A stretch of DNA of 64,000 bases, taken from positions 7,810,001 through 7,874,000 of the forward strand of contig JABWDB010000001.1 in assembly GCA_019614645.1 (NCBI GenBank). Reading direction: 5' to 3'. Positions 45,651 through 58,010 of the stretch are shown here, one piece after another; the first letter of the stretch is position 1; the number at the start of each line of letters is the position of its first letter. A program made the translations under genes and the position numbers. The DNA comes from Stratiolaelaps scimitus. Its lineage: Eukaryota; Arthropoda; Arachnida; Mesostigmata; Laelapidae. The notes below the pieces were generated by a model that saw only the letters and a program-made list of their open reading frames with translations, made no database searches and was not told where the DNA came from.

Positions 45651-47740
45651 AATGGTGCACGGTATCAAATACTTCTATTCCATTACAATAATAGATATGG
45701 TTCTAGGCATCCCCAGATTGCAAAATCGAGTATTACGATGTTTAACTCGACTCCCTTCGCTCAAGCCGTATTTTCTTTTGGTTATAACTCTTAACAGTTC
45801 CCGTTTTTCTCCTATTTCGGGTATCTCTTTTCTTAAACCCTGAATGATATGGTTCTAATATTTTTGATCTAAGATTTCCAAGAAGTAAAACTCGTGGTGG
45901 CTGTTCTAACCTTCTTTTGCTTGTCTCACGCTCTAATAATGTTGGTAGTCTATCCGTTCATTCTCAATTGTCTGTTATCCGCGGGTTACAGTGCCCATTA
46001 CAAGTTTTTTTAAGTCTGTACATAAAAAAACTTCCTAAGCAAATTGTAGAGTACACTTAACATTTAGTATATATTTTACATGAGACAATATTATCATATA
46101 TCTAATGTTCTCCTATCACAGCTCCCTTTTATAGTAAAATAATTAGATAATTCATAATAGTATAATGCTAATAATATTAATCCTCATAGTGTAAACCTGG
46201 TATTTTTTACTGCCATTGTTTGTCCGTTGAGTTGACACTTGGACGGTGTATAATGTATATGGTACTTATGGTTGTAGCAAATGAAACCCCGTAATCTATT
46301 TAACTAACTATGGGCTTTAAGAGTGCGTGCGAATTGTACAGTTGTTTTCGGTCTTATGTTGTGTGCGATTGGTTTTTGTTCCACACGCACGAACTCAGAA
46401 TTATAAAGCCAAAGATGATTTCTCATCGCCCCCCCCCGCGAGCTCTCGGCTCTTGGACGGGACGTCTTACTTGATTGCCATTTGCACGTTCTTACCTCAC
46501 AAATACCGGAGACATTTAGTTAGTATAATTATTATAGCTATACGTTCAGCTCGTCTAAGCTAACCAGAGAGTGTTACAGGATAACAGTTCTAAAGTTCTC
46601 AGTCGAGTCAATCTATGCCCGTACGGCTTCTCGTCTTCCGGCACTATCCTGAAGATCTATCAGACCCTCAGTCCGTCAAGCCTCAATAAGTCACCCACGC
46701 GTGTGCTCTTCTAAGAAGTCACGCAACTCGCCATAGGCGCCACATACTACAAAGTGTTTAAAGGTAACTAAACCTTGTGGGTTGAGTTTCACTGGCTTTT
46801 TGAAAGCCTTGCGAGAGCAACTCAATTATTGCATGGTTCGCGCCTGATCCTTTCTTAATGTGAAAGTTTTCATCTCCACAACGTAGATTTAACTGATTTA
46901 CATATCACGAATTTGTAAAATATCACAGTTAATTTGTTCACTTTCTTGCTTTACTAGACCGCATCTACACTCTTGCTTGTTTTTTTCTATTTTGTATTTT
47001 ATTTCCTCGTATCGCAGGGAAATATCCAGGGATGGCGTACGCCACCCTCGGGTCATAAGATGTATTATGATTATATGGTTGATTGTTTGTCTGTGACACG
47101 TGTAAGAAATCTATGTAAAACGGTGCTTGGATCTGATTTTTGTGTGGGGGGACGGATTAGATATCACAGTAGATTAGCGAAGTGTTGTCGTGCGTATTTA
47201 AGTGTACCAGCTCAGAAGATATGCATTCATGTTCCACCCAACACAAACAAACCCTAGCGACAACCATTTATAGGCTTGCTGCTAACTTTGTTCGTCTCAA
47301 ATTTTTTGCATTGTGGAAGTGGCTCGAGTTTTTCGACATCGATTTCTTCTTTGACATAAATATGTGTACTCACTAACCACAACCCTGTGTAACGAAATCG
47401 TTGTCTGGTTCAACGGCAGCTAAACTGACAAATGAAAAACGGTGACAATCCCGTCGGTAAAATATGATTTCGCTAAAACTACTGCCAATGGGTACACCTT
47501 GGCTCGAAATAAAGGAGTGTTTGAATTGAATTACAATTTAATTCAGCCCGCTTGTCAATCCGGTGATCCCTTGAACAACTTTCTGTCCGTCTCCGAGCTC
47601 AATTTTTTGACATCTATTGTTAGCTGTTTCATATTGTTTGTGCTATGTAAAATGATTCACAGTTGCCTCTCCATCTAATATCCTTCCCGGATAGTTTGCT
47701 TTTTTTCCTCATTCGTTATTACCGTTTTCTTAACAGCTAG
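45651..47740. other. AT-rich intergenic DNA
   Basis: No supported gene. The first few hundred bases may be the tail of the preceding LINE relic. Frames at 46.3 kb (78 codons) and 46.97 kb (94 codons) are unassigned. Confidence 0.4.
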
Positions 47741-47749
47741 CATCTCTGT

Positions 47750-48110
47750 GGTCCAGTGTCTTCGCCATTTTTGTCTCTTATCAGCGTTGACCTTCATTCC
47801 AAATGATCATTTAGCTTCTTGCAGGACACTTGAAACCCCAACGGTTTCCCCGCAAACGTTCAGCATATGTTGCAACTCGGGGATCCCGTTCCCTAGGACC
47901 ACCATATCATCAGCTTATAACAGGATGGAAGATCTGAAACGACTTTCTCTCCATTTGAACTATAGGCTATTTGTCCGTAAACCTGGGTTATTCTAGTATA
48001 TATGCTGCTGCTCCTACTATCTCTGTGTATAGTACATATCGAACCGCTTAACTTGGACTTGAGCATTTCGATACACCCTAACCCAAGTCCGTTGTGCCCC
48101 ATTATTTCCT
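47750..48110 (-). pseudogene. LINE reverse transcriptase relic with A-D-D core, minus strand
   Basis: Reading the minus strand, A-D-D-M-V-V-L-G-N (47,890-47,915) matches the catalytic Y-A-D-D motif with its usual hydrophobic tail, but the Tyr codon is now TAA. It is followed by I-P-E-L-Q and then F-G-M-K-V-N-A-D-K (near 47,800), the expected G-L-x-V-N-x-x-K block. The upstream side (to about 48,110) stays open but shows only weak similarity to the family. The stop in the catalytic motif makes it dead. Confidence 0.58.
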
Positions 48111-50960
48111 ATAGCCTCTCTGCGATATTGTTTCGCGTGGTCGTTTACAGCCCATCGGTCACACCAATTGCTCTTTTTCTATCCTGTGCTATTCTCACCA
48201 ACGGTCCTAGCAGCACTGCAAAGTTGGCATTCAGCCATATGAGATTCTCACTCCCTTGTTAACCAAGTGGGCAGCCGAGGACCGGCCAAATAACGCTTAC
48301 AACATCAACATTATATTACTCTCTGGTAGAGTAGCCCCGAACGAGTCTCGATTGCAATCGAGATCTTGACATATCTAGCTTTAATAGGCAGTGTCGAATA
48401 GAGATAGCGATAAGCAGATTGTGTGATCATTGAGTAAACGCATGGCCGGCTGCGGGATCAGCAAATTTATTTCGGTCAAGAAATACTTTCTTCAATTTGC
48501 AATTCATACAAGTTCGCTCTACTTTTCAATACTACACGTAGACCACAGACATCAAGCCGATTCGACATGTGTATATATATATGTACATATATCTGTAATT
48601 GTATATGTGCTATCATCGCACATCTGGAATTCCACGATTGATTAATTTTGGGCAGCGGCGCATAAACAACCCGCCCAAATATCTCACGCATGTCGCGATC
48701 AGTCAAGCAGCGCCATTCAGTAGAGTCGTCCGAGTCATACAACCTGTCAACCATCGTAAGTTCATGTTTCTTCGTTTCTGCCGCAAAGTTTACTACAACG
48801 GACTTTACTACCAGCGAAGTCGGTGAATAATCTAACGACACCTGCGCCAGCTGGAATTGAGCCTTGTCAAAAGGCGTATCTCACCTTATTTTCGATAGCA
48901 GCGTACGTGTCATCCTCAGCTCGCACAGGCACATGCATATAGTTCACGTCAGTCCTGTAGGTTCTTTTACTGATCTGATCCACTACGTCATTTCCCGTCA
49001 CTCTGTATTATGACTATCCTATAGAAGGTTCCGTAATCGTGGCCAGGTTATATAACATGACTGTTAGTTTCTATATCGAAAACAAGAAGCCATCTATTTA
49101 TGAGGCCAATATCCCGCATGGCTTAGCTTTTACCCGTTGTAGGCCTGGCGTAAGGCCGGCCCTGTCCGCTTACATGCGTCGAGCCTGTAAACTTGCAGGA
49201 CCTCGTGTGCCCTTCGTACAGGCCTTCTTCTTCTAGGAGGATGATATGAGCTTATGCTTGTTATCGCTGACGTTCACCTGTCTGGGGCTGTTGTCTGGTT
49301 GTACCCCCCCCCCCCCCAACCTCCCACCAGACAATTTACCGCTCGATGGCCAACCGAAAGCAATACACATCGATGTGCAAAGATATAAGCTAAATGCACA
49401 CAAACGTGCAGATAACGCGGGATACGCATGCGAATTTACGTTAGCGTCAGCTAGATACAGAAAGGCACGTTCGCTCGCCATGCGGCCGACGTGAACGACA
49501 GCAATTGGGCTATTCAATGTTATTATTATTATTATTATTTGAGTGGGTATGATGAGTGGAGCAGTACATATCATAGACAAGACGCCAAAAACGTGCGAGC
49601 TTTACAGCATGCAGCCGTACAGCGACGTCCATACTTTGTTACGTTGAGTACGTGGATTCCTTTATCCTATATGCGGAGAAACTTTTAGCCACATACACGA
49701 CAATTAGTGAATGCATGCATAATGCGAACATACCGCTGGCGATGTTCCCTTGTCGGTCATGTAGGAATAAACGGAACGAAACAAAATTGAATCACCGAAA
49801 AGGGCCAAAGTCACCAAATTTGTACATAACAATAATATTAATGCTGATAACAATGACAACCCGTTGCGTCCCCGTGCGGCATAGACGGGGGCGTGCCTCT
49901 GATGTAAAAGGTATTACAAAAATGTGTGCTAAGAAAAGAAAACGACTTTCTTGCGTTTGTAAACTCAACGCTGTGCGGTCACGTTCACAGATAAGGCTGC
50001 TATTCTTACGATCTCACTCTCATGGGGGACGGTTACATAGGCGACATTTTTGACACGTGTATCAGAGTGACAAAATGAACATAGTACAATACATAATTAG
50101 ATAATGAAGGTGACAAAATATACAAATACAACGCAGAGCCTATTTTTTCGATTGACCGCACCTCTGAGTACATCGGGACAGTTGTTGCAGAACCGCATTG
50201 GTATTCCGTCCACAAAAAAAATTTCCGCAGAAGGCCGTAAGACGGATACACAGATATCTGGCCGGGTCACGCTATAATCGACATTGAAACATTTCCCATA
50301 ACAATATAAATGTAAAAACTTCCGCAAGTTTGGGATGTTCCCCACATTCAAAGCGAGTACACTACCTTTGAGGTAGATGCCGAATGTGCTGTTTGCATGC
50401 GAGATGGCATGCTATGAGAAAACCGGAAACGGTGTTTGTTTTCCGAAAAACCCTTTGGATATTCATGGGAAAGATGGAACAGCTACTTATTTAGGAAGTT
50501 TGCCTGGTATAACTTCAATCAATAGCGACCCAAAAACGCCGAAGTGAAGGTGTGCTACTCAACGATGATTGAACTACTACATTTTGATGTACGTTCGAGT
50601 AAGTCAAATACTGTTGACTCGAATGCTATGACTAACTCAAGCCATTAAATATTACTAGGGTGACGCAGCTGTTTGTTCCAGACATTCCGTTTGCGATTCG
50701 GCACTTCCGGATCGTTTTTCCACGGTCGACACAGTTGGCTTGTATCACGCGCGAGAGGCAGCACAATTCGGACCTGACCGAATTTCAGAATGGAGACAAA
50801 ATCGTCTATTTACCTTTCGCGCCATACGAACGCTCTTTGCGGCGTGCTCATATAATCGCCAAATCGCCAGTTTCCAGGACAAGCACGGGGCTAAAGCACG
50901 CAGCAGCAGCAGCAGTTTGCCCTTCTTGTCGAGTGAATGCGACATAACAGTACGTTTCGT
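48111..50960. other. intergenic DNA, unassigned
   Basis: No supported gene. A short TA run lies near 48,571-48,582, a 15-base C-run at 49,304-49,318 and an ATT/TTA run near 49,518-49,539. Frames of 60-133 codons are not recognisable. Confidence 0.4.
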
Positions 50961-52758
50961 TTAAGCTTTCCTTGCATTTCGCGTCTTCCGCCTGCCAATT
51001 GCGCGTTTGTAACGGCGTGTCATGTAGGCATGCCTACACGCCATATGTAGAACTGCTTCTAACGACCTCGGTAGCAGTGGCAACAGCAGCGGGCTCTGCC
51101 ACCGCCTAAAGATGGCTAAGGCCACGGGGTTTCCTGGAAATGATCTCTCACTCAGCCCTCTTCTGTTTTCGCCCTGGGCCGGCCGATTTCGTCCCGAATG
51201 GCAGTAGTAATTGCATATTCCTAGAACATGCATATACCTCGCTTGAACCGGTAGCGCTTGAGGAAAGAGCCATTGTCAGCAACCGTTTGTACGTCTAGTT
51301 GTAGAGGCCTTTTTTTTAGAGTGTGGAACATCTGCCATCTCGGTTCAGCATCAACGGCACTAGGCGCGCCACGTCACTTTAACTGCGAGAGTTCAGCTGT
51401 CTCGTGCTTGCTCGGCCGGCCGGCTCGACCGTTCACTCGCTTTGCTCATTCTGGCCACACTGGCATCCACCCCTTTGATGAGAGCGTCATGGCTTGTCGA
51501 CACAATCGCGACCGAACAATCCAGCTTGAGCGAACTCGTGTTAGAGGGCACGTTCAAACGCACGCAAACAGCAAGCCAGTCACCTTCCCTCCCTCGACAG
51601 TGCATACGGTGTGTGGCATATATATATATATATACATATTATTTATATATATGTTGGGGGCGGAGGGGCGGTTGTACCCCGGTCCGTCCACGAGCGAGCG
51701 CAAACGGCAACACTGTGGAAGTGTATTGGGTGGAAGCGGGGGATCTCAGACAAACTGATGAGCAAAACCGGCAGATGCCATGACAGCAGACCCAAGCAGC
51801 GGCGAGACGACGGTAGAGGAAGACGATACGAGGCAGGCGAGTATAAACGATGTTTGCACATGCAACACATGTGCGGTTCCCCCTCCAGTCTGAGTTCGTC
51901 CGAGCCGACGTTCGTCAGGCAGCGCTCTGGGTGGGCAGATAAATAGGCTGGCTAGCTATCAGCAGGCAGTCACCCCAAGCTGGCACCCTTGAACTCTGTG
52001 CTCGACTGCATATGCACAAACATCACTAGACCCCTATGGCAAACACGTCTTTACATTCACTCTGGTCGCGTGCATGCACTTGCTCGCACTCACTGAGTCA
52101 CTCGTCACTCAGCCATCGACACAAACAGACGCGGATATCCGATCACGGGCGTATCCACCACGCGGTGACAGCCCTACGCCGTTAGTGCGACGATACCAAT
52201 AACATTCCGCATATATGGACGCTTGCATTGCATGCACACTCAATGATGACACGCCGAGCGGTGCAGCGGTCACCCAACCGACCCAGCAGCCAACCAGTCA
52301 ACCTAACTGGCTACCGTTGGCCAACATCACGCATCTCCTCAACAGGCGGATGGTCGCGGCGGGGGTCAACTCTGCTAGTCATCGTTATTGCACCATCATA
52401 CCACGACCGACGCCAAAGCCGCCGAGGGCATCTGCTGCGGGGCCGTTCGTGGACGGCCTCCAATGGCGGCCACTGCCCACGGTCGCTTGGCCGTCGCTAG
52501 TAGTTCTCCATTTGTATGTTCCGGACCAGCAGCGTAGCTTGCCAGCGAAGTGTCTTTTGCTGCCGTCCAGCCTGTCTATCTATGTAGATGCTTTGAGTAC
52601 AACTCGCCGTTTGAAGGCCGCCCGTGACGGCGGCAGCGGTAGCAGCAACGCGAGGGTCTTTCTCTACTGCAGCTATGCAGTTTGTTGCGTGTTGTACAAT
52701 GCGTTGCCTATGGAGACTCTATGGGGTTGGTTGTACGTTCAGCATGGCTAGAGCGCCA

Positions 52759-52789
<31 letters not shown>

Positions 52790-54046
52790 ATGTTTCCTTT
52801 CGTTGGGAGCGTGGCCGGAGGGAACGGGAGAAAACAGGCTCGGCTGGTAGAAGTATGAGCCCTAGGAAGAGATGAGGGACGGATAGGCGGCGCAATAGCA
52901 GGGAGGAAAATGCTATGCCCACTACGAAAGCACACTCGGCCCGTCCCACCCCGACGTTCCAGTTTCGCTTGCGCCGCCGTTCGGCTCCCCGTCTGGCCTC
53001 GCCTTGAAACTGCGCGCCACCCACGGACAGGGAGTGGGTCTGGGAGCAAACGAGAGCAAGCTTCGAGGGAAGTAGTAACAGCAGCAGCAGCACAAAAGGA
53101 AAAACGAAAACACGGCACGGCGGCGGGGTGGTTACGGCTGGGCCGACGAACAGGGACAAGACAGAGGGATGAGTGAGTGAACGTAGGAGAACTGGGAAGA
53201 GACCAGGAAGTGGAACGCGATCTGTACGGAAAGGGCTAGGGTTCCTGGCGCAGGCGAATGGGGATTGAGAGGCAATGTGGCGGGCGGCGGCGGCGGCGGC
53301 GGCTTCGGCGGCGACGGCAGCGGGGGACAAACGAAAATGTCCAACAGGACAACGGCGAAGAAGAGAGGAGAAGGAGGACGAAAGCTCTCACGAAACGGGA
53401 GCGACGGAGCGGAGGCTGTAGAAGAAGAAAAACCGGGAGACCAAGCAGAATACGAGGACGACAAGGAGGAGAGGAACTAGAGAAGAGAAAGCAGCGGGTT
53501 TCGGTCGGTGCTCGGCCGGGAAGAACCATGGGAGAGAAGCAAAATTCCATTTAAAATCGAGCCCCGGGGGCAGAGACAGCTACAAATTTGCGTGGTTTGC
53601 TTTGCGCTGCTCAGGCACGAATGGCGGCGGCGGCGGCGGCAGTGACGGTGGCAGCAGCAATGGGGTGGGAGAAGAGGGGACTGAACGGGAAAGAGCGGAC
53701 GAACGAACGGAGCGCCTGGTCCGGTTGCAGCGTTGGACCCCACTACTGTAGGCGCTTGCAGGAGCAGGGATAGTGCACCACGGTGGCCAGTAGTGGTAGC
53801 AGTATAATAGTAGCTTGGTCGCACAGCCCGAAGCAGCCGAGTGCTTCGGCTGTCGGGTGGGGGTTCAGTTGAGCGATAGGGGACGCCCCCCCCCGCCCCC
53901 CTGCCAAGCGTTTGTCCTGCTCCGGCAGTGCCGTGGTTCAGTTGGCCGCCGGACCGACCACTGGTAAAGCAGGCCGAGGCGATGGCGGGCGCGGTGGCGG
54001 CGACTTGCGGAGCGGATCCTATTCCATTGCATTTCGTCTCTCTATC
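50961..54046. other. GC/CpG-rich, triplet-rich block, probable promoter or 5' UTR region
   Basis: From about 51 kb the sequence becomes GC- and CpG-rich, with GGC, CAG and CT runs: (CT)n at 52,763-52,789 and GGC repeats near 53,284-53,304 and 53,622-53,640. A TA run stands at 51,617-51,633. Many overlapping frames up to 180 codons occur on both strands, all low-complexity. The block ends directly before the candidate start codon at 54,047. Its composition is like first-exon and promoter regions of arthropod regulatory genes (inference). Confidence 0.4.
52763..52789. repeat. (CT)n microsatellite
   Basis: Uninterrupted TC/CT run within the GC-rich block. Confidence 0.95.
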
Positions 54047-54169
54047 ATGTCAGAGCAGACGAGTAGTAAAGGCGGAGCAAAGAAGAAGTTGAAGGACGAA
54101 CCCTCTGATGGTAACGATAGCAGCGTGGACGAACGTGAGCGGCGGCAGTACCATGCTTATGGACTACGG
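54047..54169 (+). CDS. candidate first coding exon of an unidentified gene
   Basis: An ATG with A at -3 follows the GC-rich block. It opens a hydrophilic, non-repetitive frame starting M-S-E-Q-T-S-S-K-G-G and continuing with a basic run K-K-K-L-K, an acidic/Ser stretch (D-E-P-S-D-G-N-D-S-S) and R-E-R-R-Q. Such charged N-termini are common in nuclear regulators, but I do not recognise the family. The frame runs to a stop at 54,283. Possible donors are GTGAGC at 54,135 and GTTAGA at 54,170; the end given assumes the second. After it the frame becomes AT-rich and Lys/Asn-rich. The frame also extends upstream of this ATG to 53,912, but that part is GC-driven Gly/Ala sequence. If real, the remaining exons lie downstream. 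Confidence 0.38.
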
Positions 54170-54283
54170 GTTAGACAAGATAGAGAGAAGGAGAAAAACA
54201 ACAAGCAGAGAGAAACAGGAAGCATTTTCCAACAAAACTTACTCCTAAATCTCACTATTGTCTACTGTCCGTCTCATGACTGA

Positions 54284-55570
54284 ACCATATAATGGCAGTC
54301 GTGATCAGAAGAATGCACCACGGGGCACGAAACAAGGGACCTTAAACCTTACGGGTGATAGTTTAAGATTGCTCTGGATATATTCTCTGTAGATAATCTT
54401 CTCCACCTTCGTAAAGCGTCATGCAATCCAATAAACGCTTTATAGTTTGGCCATTAATTTGGTCGTAACATTTTGGCATGATCTTCACGTCATACGATTC
54501 TAACTACTTAATAGTTATACTATTTTGGAACGTTGCAGCTCATATTCTTTCGAAAGCTTCTCATGGTATCAATATTTCTTCTATATATTTCACCTCCCTT
54601 TTGTACGACTATTCAAATACGGCTAACTCCGGTGACATGATATACCACCCTAATGAACTGGGTAGAATGAACAAATAAAGGAACACAAAGCTATGATGTG
54701 TTACAACTTTAATCTGTATAATATTAATTTAAGAGAAGCAATTGGAAAATATTAATTTGAGAGACACGATTGGGAAACGTTTGTAATATCAATCCATGTA
54801 GAACAATGCAACACAATGCTTCAACTTTTCGCACATTAAATCGTATCTTTTATTACTTTATATGGTCGAATAACAGGCTTATATAACATCTACACGCGAG
54901 CTTAGCTTCGGATGACGTAAGATATTGGAATTACATATGTGTTACTAGGGTAGGATTGAAACGAATAAATTTAGAATTCAATTTCAAGCGTTTAGTTAGT
55001 GTGTAGGCGTAGGGGGTGTAACCAAGTCATCATCGGTGTTGCCTGGAGAGGTTTCGTTGTCAGGATTGAGCTGGGCAAACGTATAGAACTAACAAAACCT
55101 TTTTAGATAACGCAGTAGCTGTGTATCCTTCAATGGCAATAAGCAAACATTTATTGACTGGATATTTCCATTGAAAACCTAGACGAGAGTAACACGTTGC
55201 ACAAAAATTCGACTGTTGCACATTAAATATTCGTTGTAATGTGATATCATTTAAAATAAAAAGGAACTGAATTATTACAAATGCATAGTACATAAAGCGA
55301 TGCGTTATGTAGAAGACCGTATAAACGGATAAGGAGTGCGACGCTCAATGATCTGAAGTGATGACGCACTAGAATACAAAGTTGAGCTTTATTAAAGAAA
55401 GTGCAGTTTTTTACAGCGCTTAAGTTCTGAGAAAGGCGGTGACAACCATGCTTCCCCATGCTAAATATTGCTACAAGTACACGGAGGGTACCTGTTACAT
55501 TAGAGCTGTCGATTATCAGTGATATTATAGTTTTGATGGGGCGCGAGTGACCAAATGTGTTCCAAACTTG
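54284..55570. other. AT-rich DNA
   Basis: No supported gene; possibly the first intron downstream of the candidate exon at 54,047. No RNA gene or repeat is recognised. Confidence 0.4.
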
Positions 55571-55571
55571 A

Positions 55572-55662
55572 TGATGTAGGCTGACTCACAGCCAACATTT
55601 AACGTCCAAGGTACTGCTTTCTGCATTGCTTCATAAGACGGACCCCTTTAAATGCAAACGAT
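55572..55662 (-). repeat. interspersed repeat, copy 2 (shared with 34.64-34.72 kb)
   Basis: Shares the TTCATAA-ACGGACCCC-TTAAATG block with the 34.6-kb copy. Here it lies directly at the C-terminal end of the LINE reading frame on the minus strand, where F-K-G-V-R-L-M-K leads to a stop, so it is the 3' end of that element's ORF2. Confidence 0.6.
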
Positions 55663-56900
55663 TTGCAGCGCAGTCGGGTTAACTTGTACTGTACAATCCC
55701 TGGAGTATGACTGTGAGTGAACGGACCGTCGCATTGTGCACAGCTACAATCGCTTCCAGGTTCATATGTGGTATCGCTGCGTCTGGCAGATCACATGGTG
55801 AAATCCGTGAACTGCGTTACGAATCGCTACGGGCCGATTAGTCCAGCTAGCCACTCTCCACGCAAAGTTGGTTTCAGCTCATAATCGCAAATGAACTGTC
55901 GATAGGCGCTCGTCCCTGGTAACTTGAAGCGTCGTCTTACCTCCTCAACAAAGGTTTCCGCAGAACAAGTAGAAAAGCCTGTGCCGAGAGGACGAGGCCT
56001 AGAAGGCGCTTTAGCAGACTTTTCGCGGATATAGAATCTGATTAATTCTGAGGTAGTTCCATGTAAGCGGTGCCCCGTAGGAGGCGCAAGGAGCGACCTT
56101 CAAGTTAAAGAGGGTCAGCGCTGTTTCGAGGGCGAGTTTCGTGGGTCCTCCATCTCTGTGACCGCCACTTGAGCCTTACGCACCCTTTGAGCAATGTGTT
56201 CTCCCATGGATTGACCAGTGGGTGCCAGTGTTATTTCTAACTAAGTTTAGGAGTTAACATACTGAATCATCCTGTCGTAAACCGAAGTGACTCAAGCGCT
56301 GCTCTGTGGCGGAGCTTCGTCGCCTCGATCCTTCGCAACCGCACTTCCCGGTACAGGTTGGCAATGTAGTCTTTGAAGGCAGCTAGCGTTTGTTGGAGAT
56401 GATATCGGCGAATGCTGTACAGTGCCAAGTTGCCGGTATACAGAAGAATTCCTGTGGTTTATTCAAATGTGTCCAACTCTGCGGCGTTGTCCACTGTGCT
56501 TCGTTCTCCTTCAGTATGGCCCTCAGCAGATCTACATTATTATATGGCACTTCGGCGCCGGCTAATCTAGAGAGGCCTGTCAGATAGGGGAACAGCTGAG
56601 ATTCAGCTCGACAAACAGTAATCTGGAGAGTGCAGCATCTCTCGGAGCAATATCGAAGGCAGGTCGGAAGTCATCGAAGAGAGCGAACAGCTACTCTCGT
56701 AGGCACCGTGTGTCCCCCTGGGCGTTTTCAGGAGGATCATCCAAACTGTGCATGTGGAATCTTGCGTCCTGAAGCCATGGTGTTCCTCATGGGTAGCGCT
56801 TACAAGCTCAAGGTATCCCGAGAGACAATCCGCAAGAACCTGAGATCAAACTTCGTAGCAACAGCTCTGCTTAGCAATACCGCACCAAATAGACAGCTTG
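55640..56900 (-). pseudogene. jockey-like LINE ORF2 relic (reverse transcriptase to C-terminal zinc motif)
   Basis: Minus-strand reading gives family blocks in order: H-H-G-F-R (56,772-56,787); F-D-D-F-R-P-A-F-D with P-R-D (56,640-56,676), matching motif A; Q/K-T-T-G-I-like sequence (about 56,440-56,475) before motif B, whose Q-G-D is lost; then A-L-E-T-A-L-T-L-F-N-L-K-V-A-P (56,095-56,150); A-V-H-G-F-H-H-V-I-C-Q-T (55,770-55,815); and C-S-C-A-Q-C followed by two His (about 55,700-55,755), a C-terminal zinc-like motif. Stops and shifts interrupt it many times, and the Y-A-D-D block is missing or unreadable. The 143-codon plus-strand frame at 56,630-57,061 is antisense to it. The wording is like LINEs common in chelicerate genomes (recollection, not a search). 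Confidence 0.75.
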
Positions 56901-58010
56901 CCTTGTTCCGCTCTTACCAATGCAATACAGCGCGAGTGGTGCTAGCTCACCCCGTGCTGTCACGTAGAGAACTCGATCGCTATCGAGGCCGGTTGTATCC
57001 TCTACGAGAGTGCCTCAAAAACGCTGCAAAAGAACGTCCGTCTGAATTGGACACGTACTAGCTACGCTTTGCCGCAGCCAGCGGGTGAAGTGCCAACTGA
57101 CTTTCTTCAGTAACCACTTCTCTTATCTATTGAGAAAAAATTGCGGGCTATGAAGTTCTTCCGGGAGTGGGGGCCGGCGTGAATTAGGGAGATTAGTTAA
57201 GTTCACCCCATTCTCGTAGCGGATTCACCAGAAAATCAGTTCGGCCGGCGGGCAAGTCTGTAGCAAAGATGTCGACAACTTAACTGACCTTGTTATTTTC
57301 CAACGTTGACACACGTGCATCACGCAGTTTCGTACAGCCCAGGTTGTGGACAGCAGAAAACAGATTCACGCGAGGATTCACGTGGTCAGCTATAATATTA
57401 GGACGAAAAAGCACAACTTAGTCGTCCTTTGACGGAAGAGACCTTGCCCGCCCCAGTCGCTGATTGTGAAGATAGACACCCCGCTGCTGGGATAGCCTCG
57501 CCCGACAATGCGTCGTGTTAAAGCGTAGACTCCGTATGACCCATTAAGCTAGACGCGTGTCGTCGCCCAGGTTTCTGTGAGAACCAGAGCCTTTATACCA
57601 GCCGATTATGGAAGATGCAGAGGGTTCGGGGCACCCTCGCAGTTACATTGTATGATGCTTAGACATTGGGACTTGATACCTTGTATCTGTCAATGCATTT
57701 GCAATTTTGTTCGGTGCGATAATATTTTAACAAGTTGGTGGTTTTAATAGTGAAGTCAATATGAGGGTCAGTCGTGGGTTGAGAAACCTTTGTAAATAAC
57801 GATATACAGAAATTATTGCCGCCACGTAGATGCGCGTAATAAATGAAACTAGACTCACTTTTAAGTCACACGGTAGTTAGGTTTAGGAGAACGGTCCCTT
57901 TGGGGCGCGCTATCTGATAGATGACCCGATATGTTAAGTCCTTCCTCAATAAGATATCTTCGTACGAGTTTTTTTGTACCGGTTGCTAATGCGCTGCTCG
58001 ATCCGCTCTG
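56901..58010. other. intergenic DNA, unassigned
   Basis: The left part may still belong to the 5' side of the LINE relic. No supported gene. Confidence 0.4.

Noticed and set aside
56630..57061. 143-codon plus-strand open frame
   Set aside because: Antisense to a jockey-like LINE relic whose blocks (H-G-F-R, D-F-R-x-A-F-D) read in order on the minus strand.
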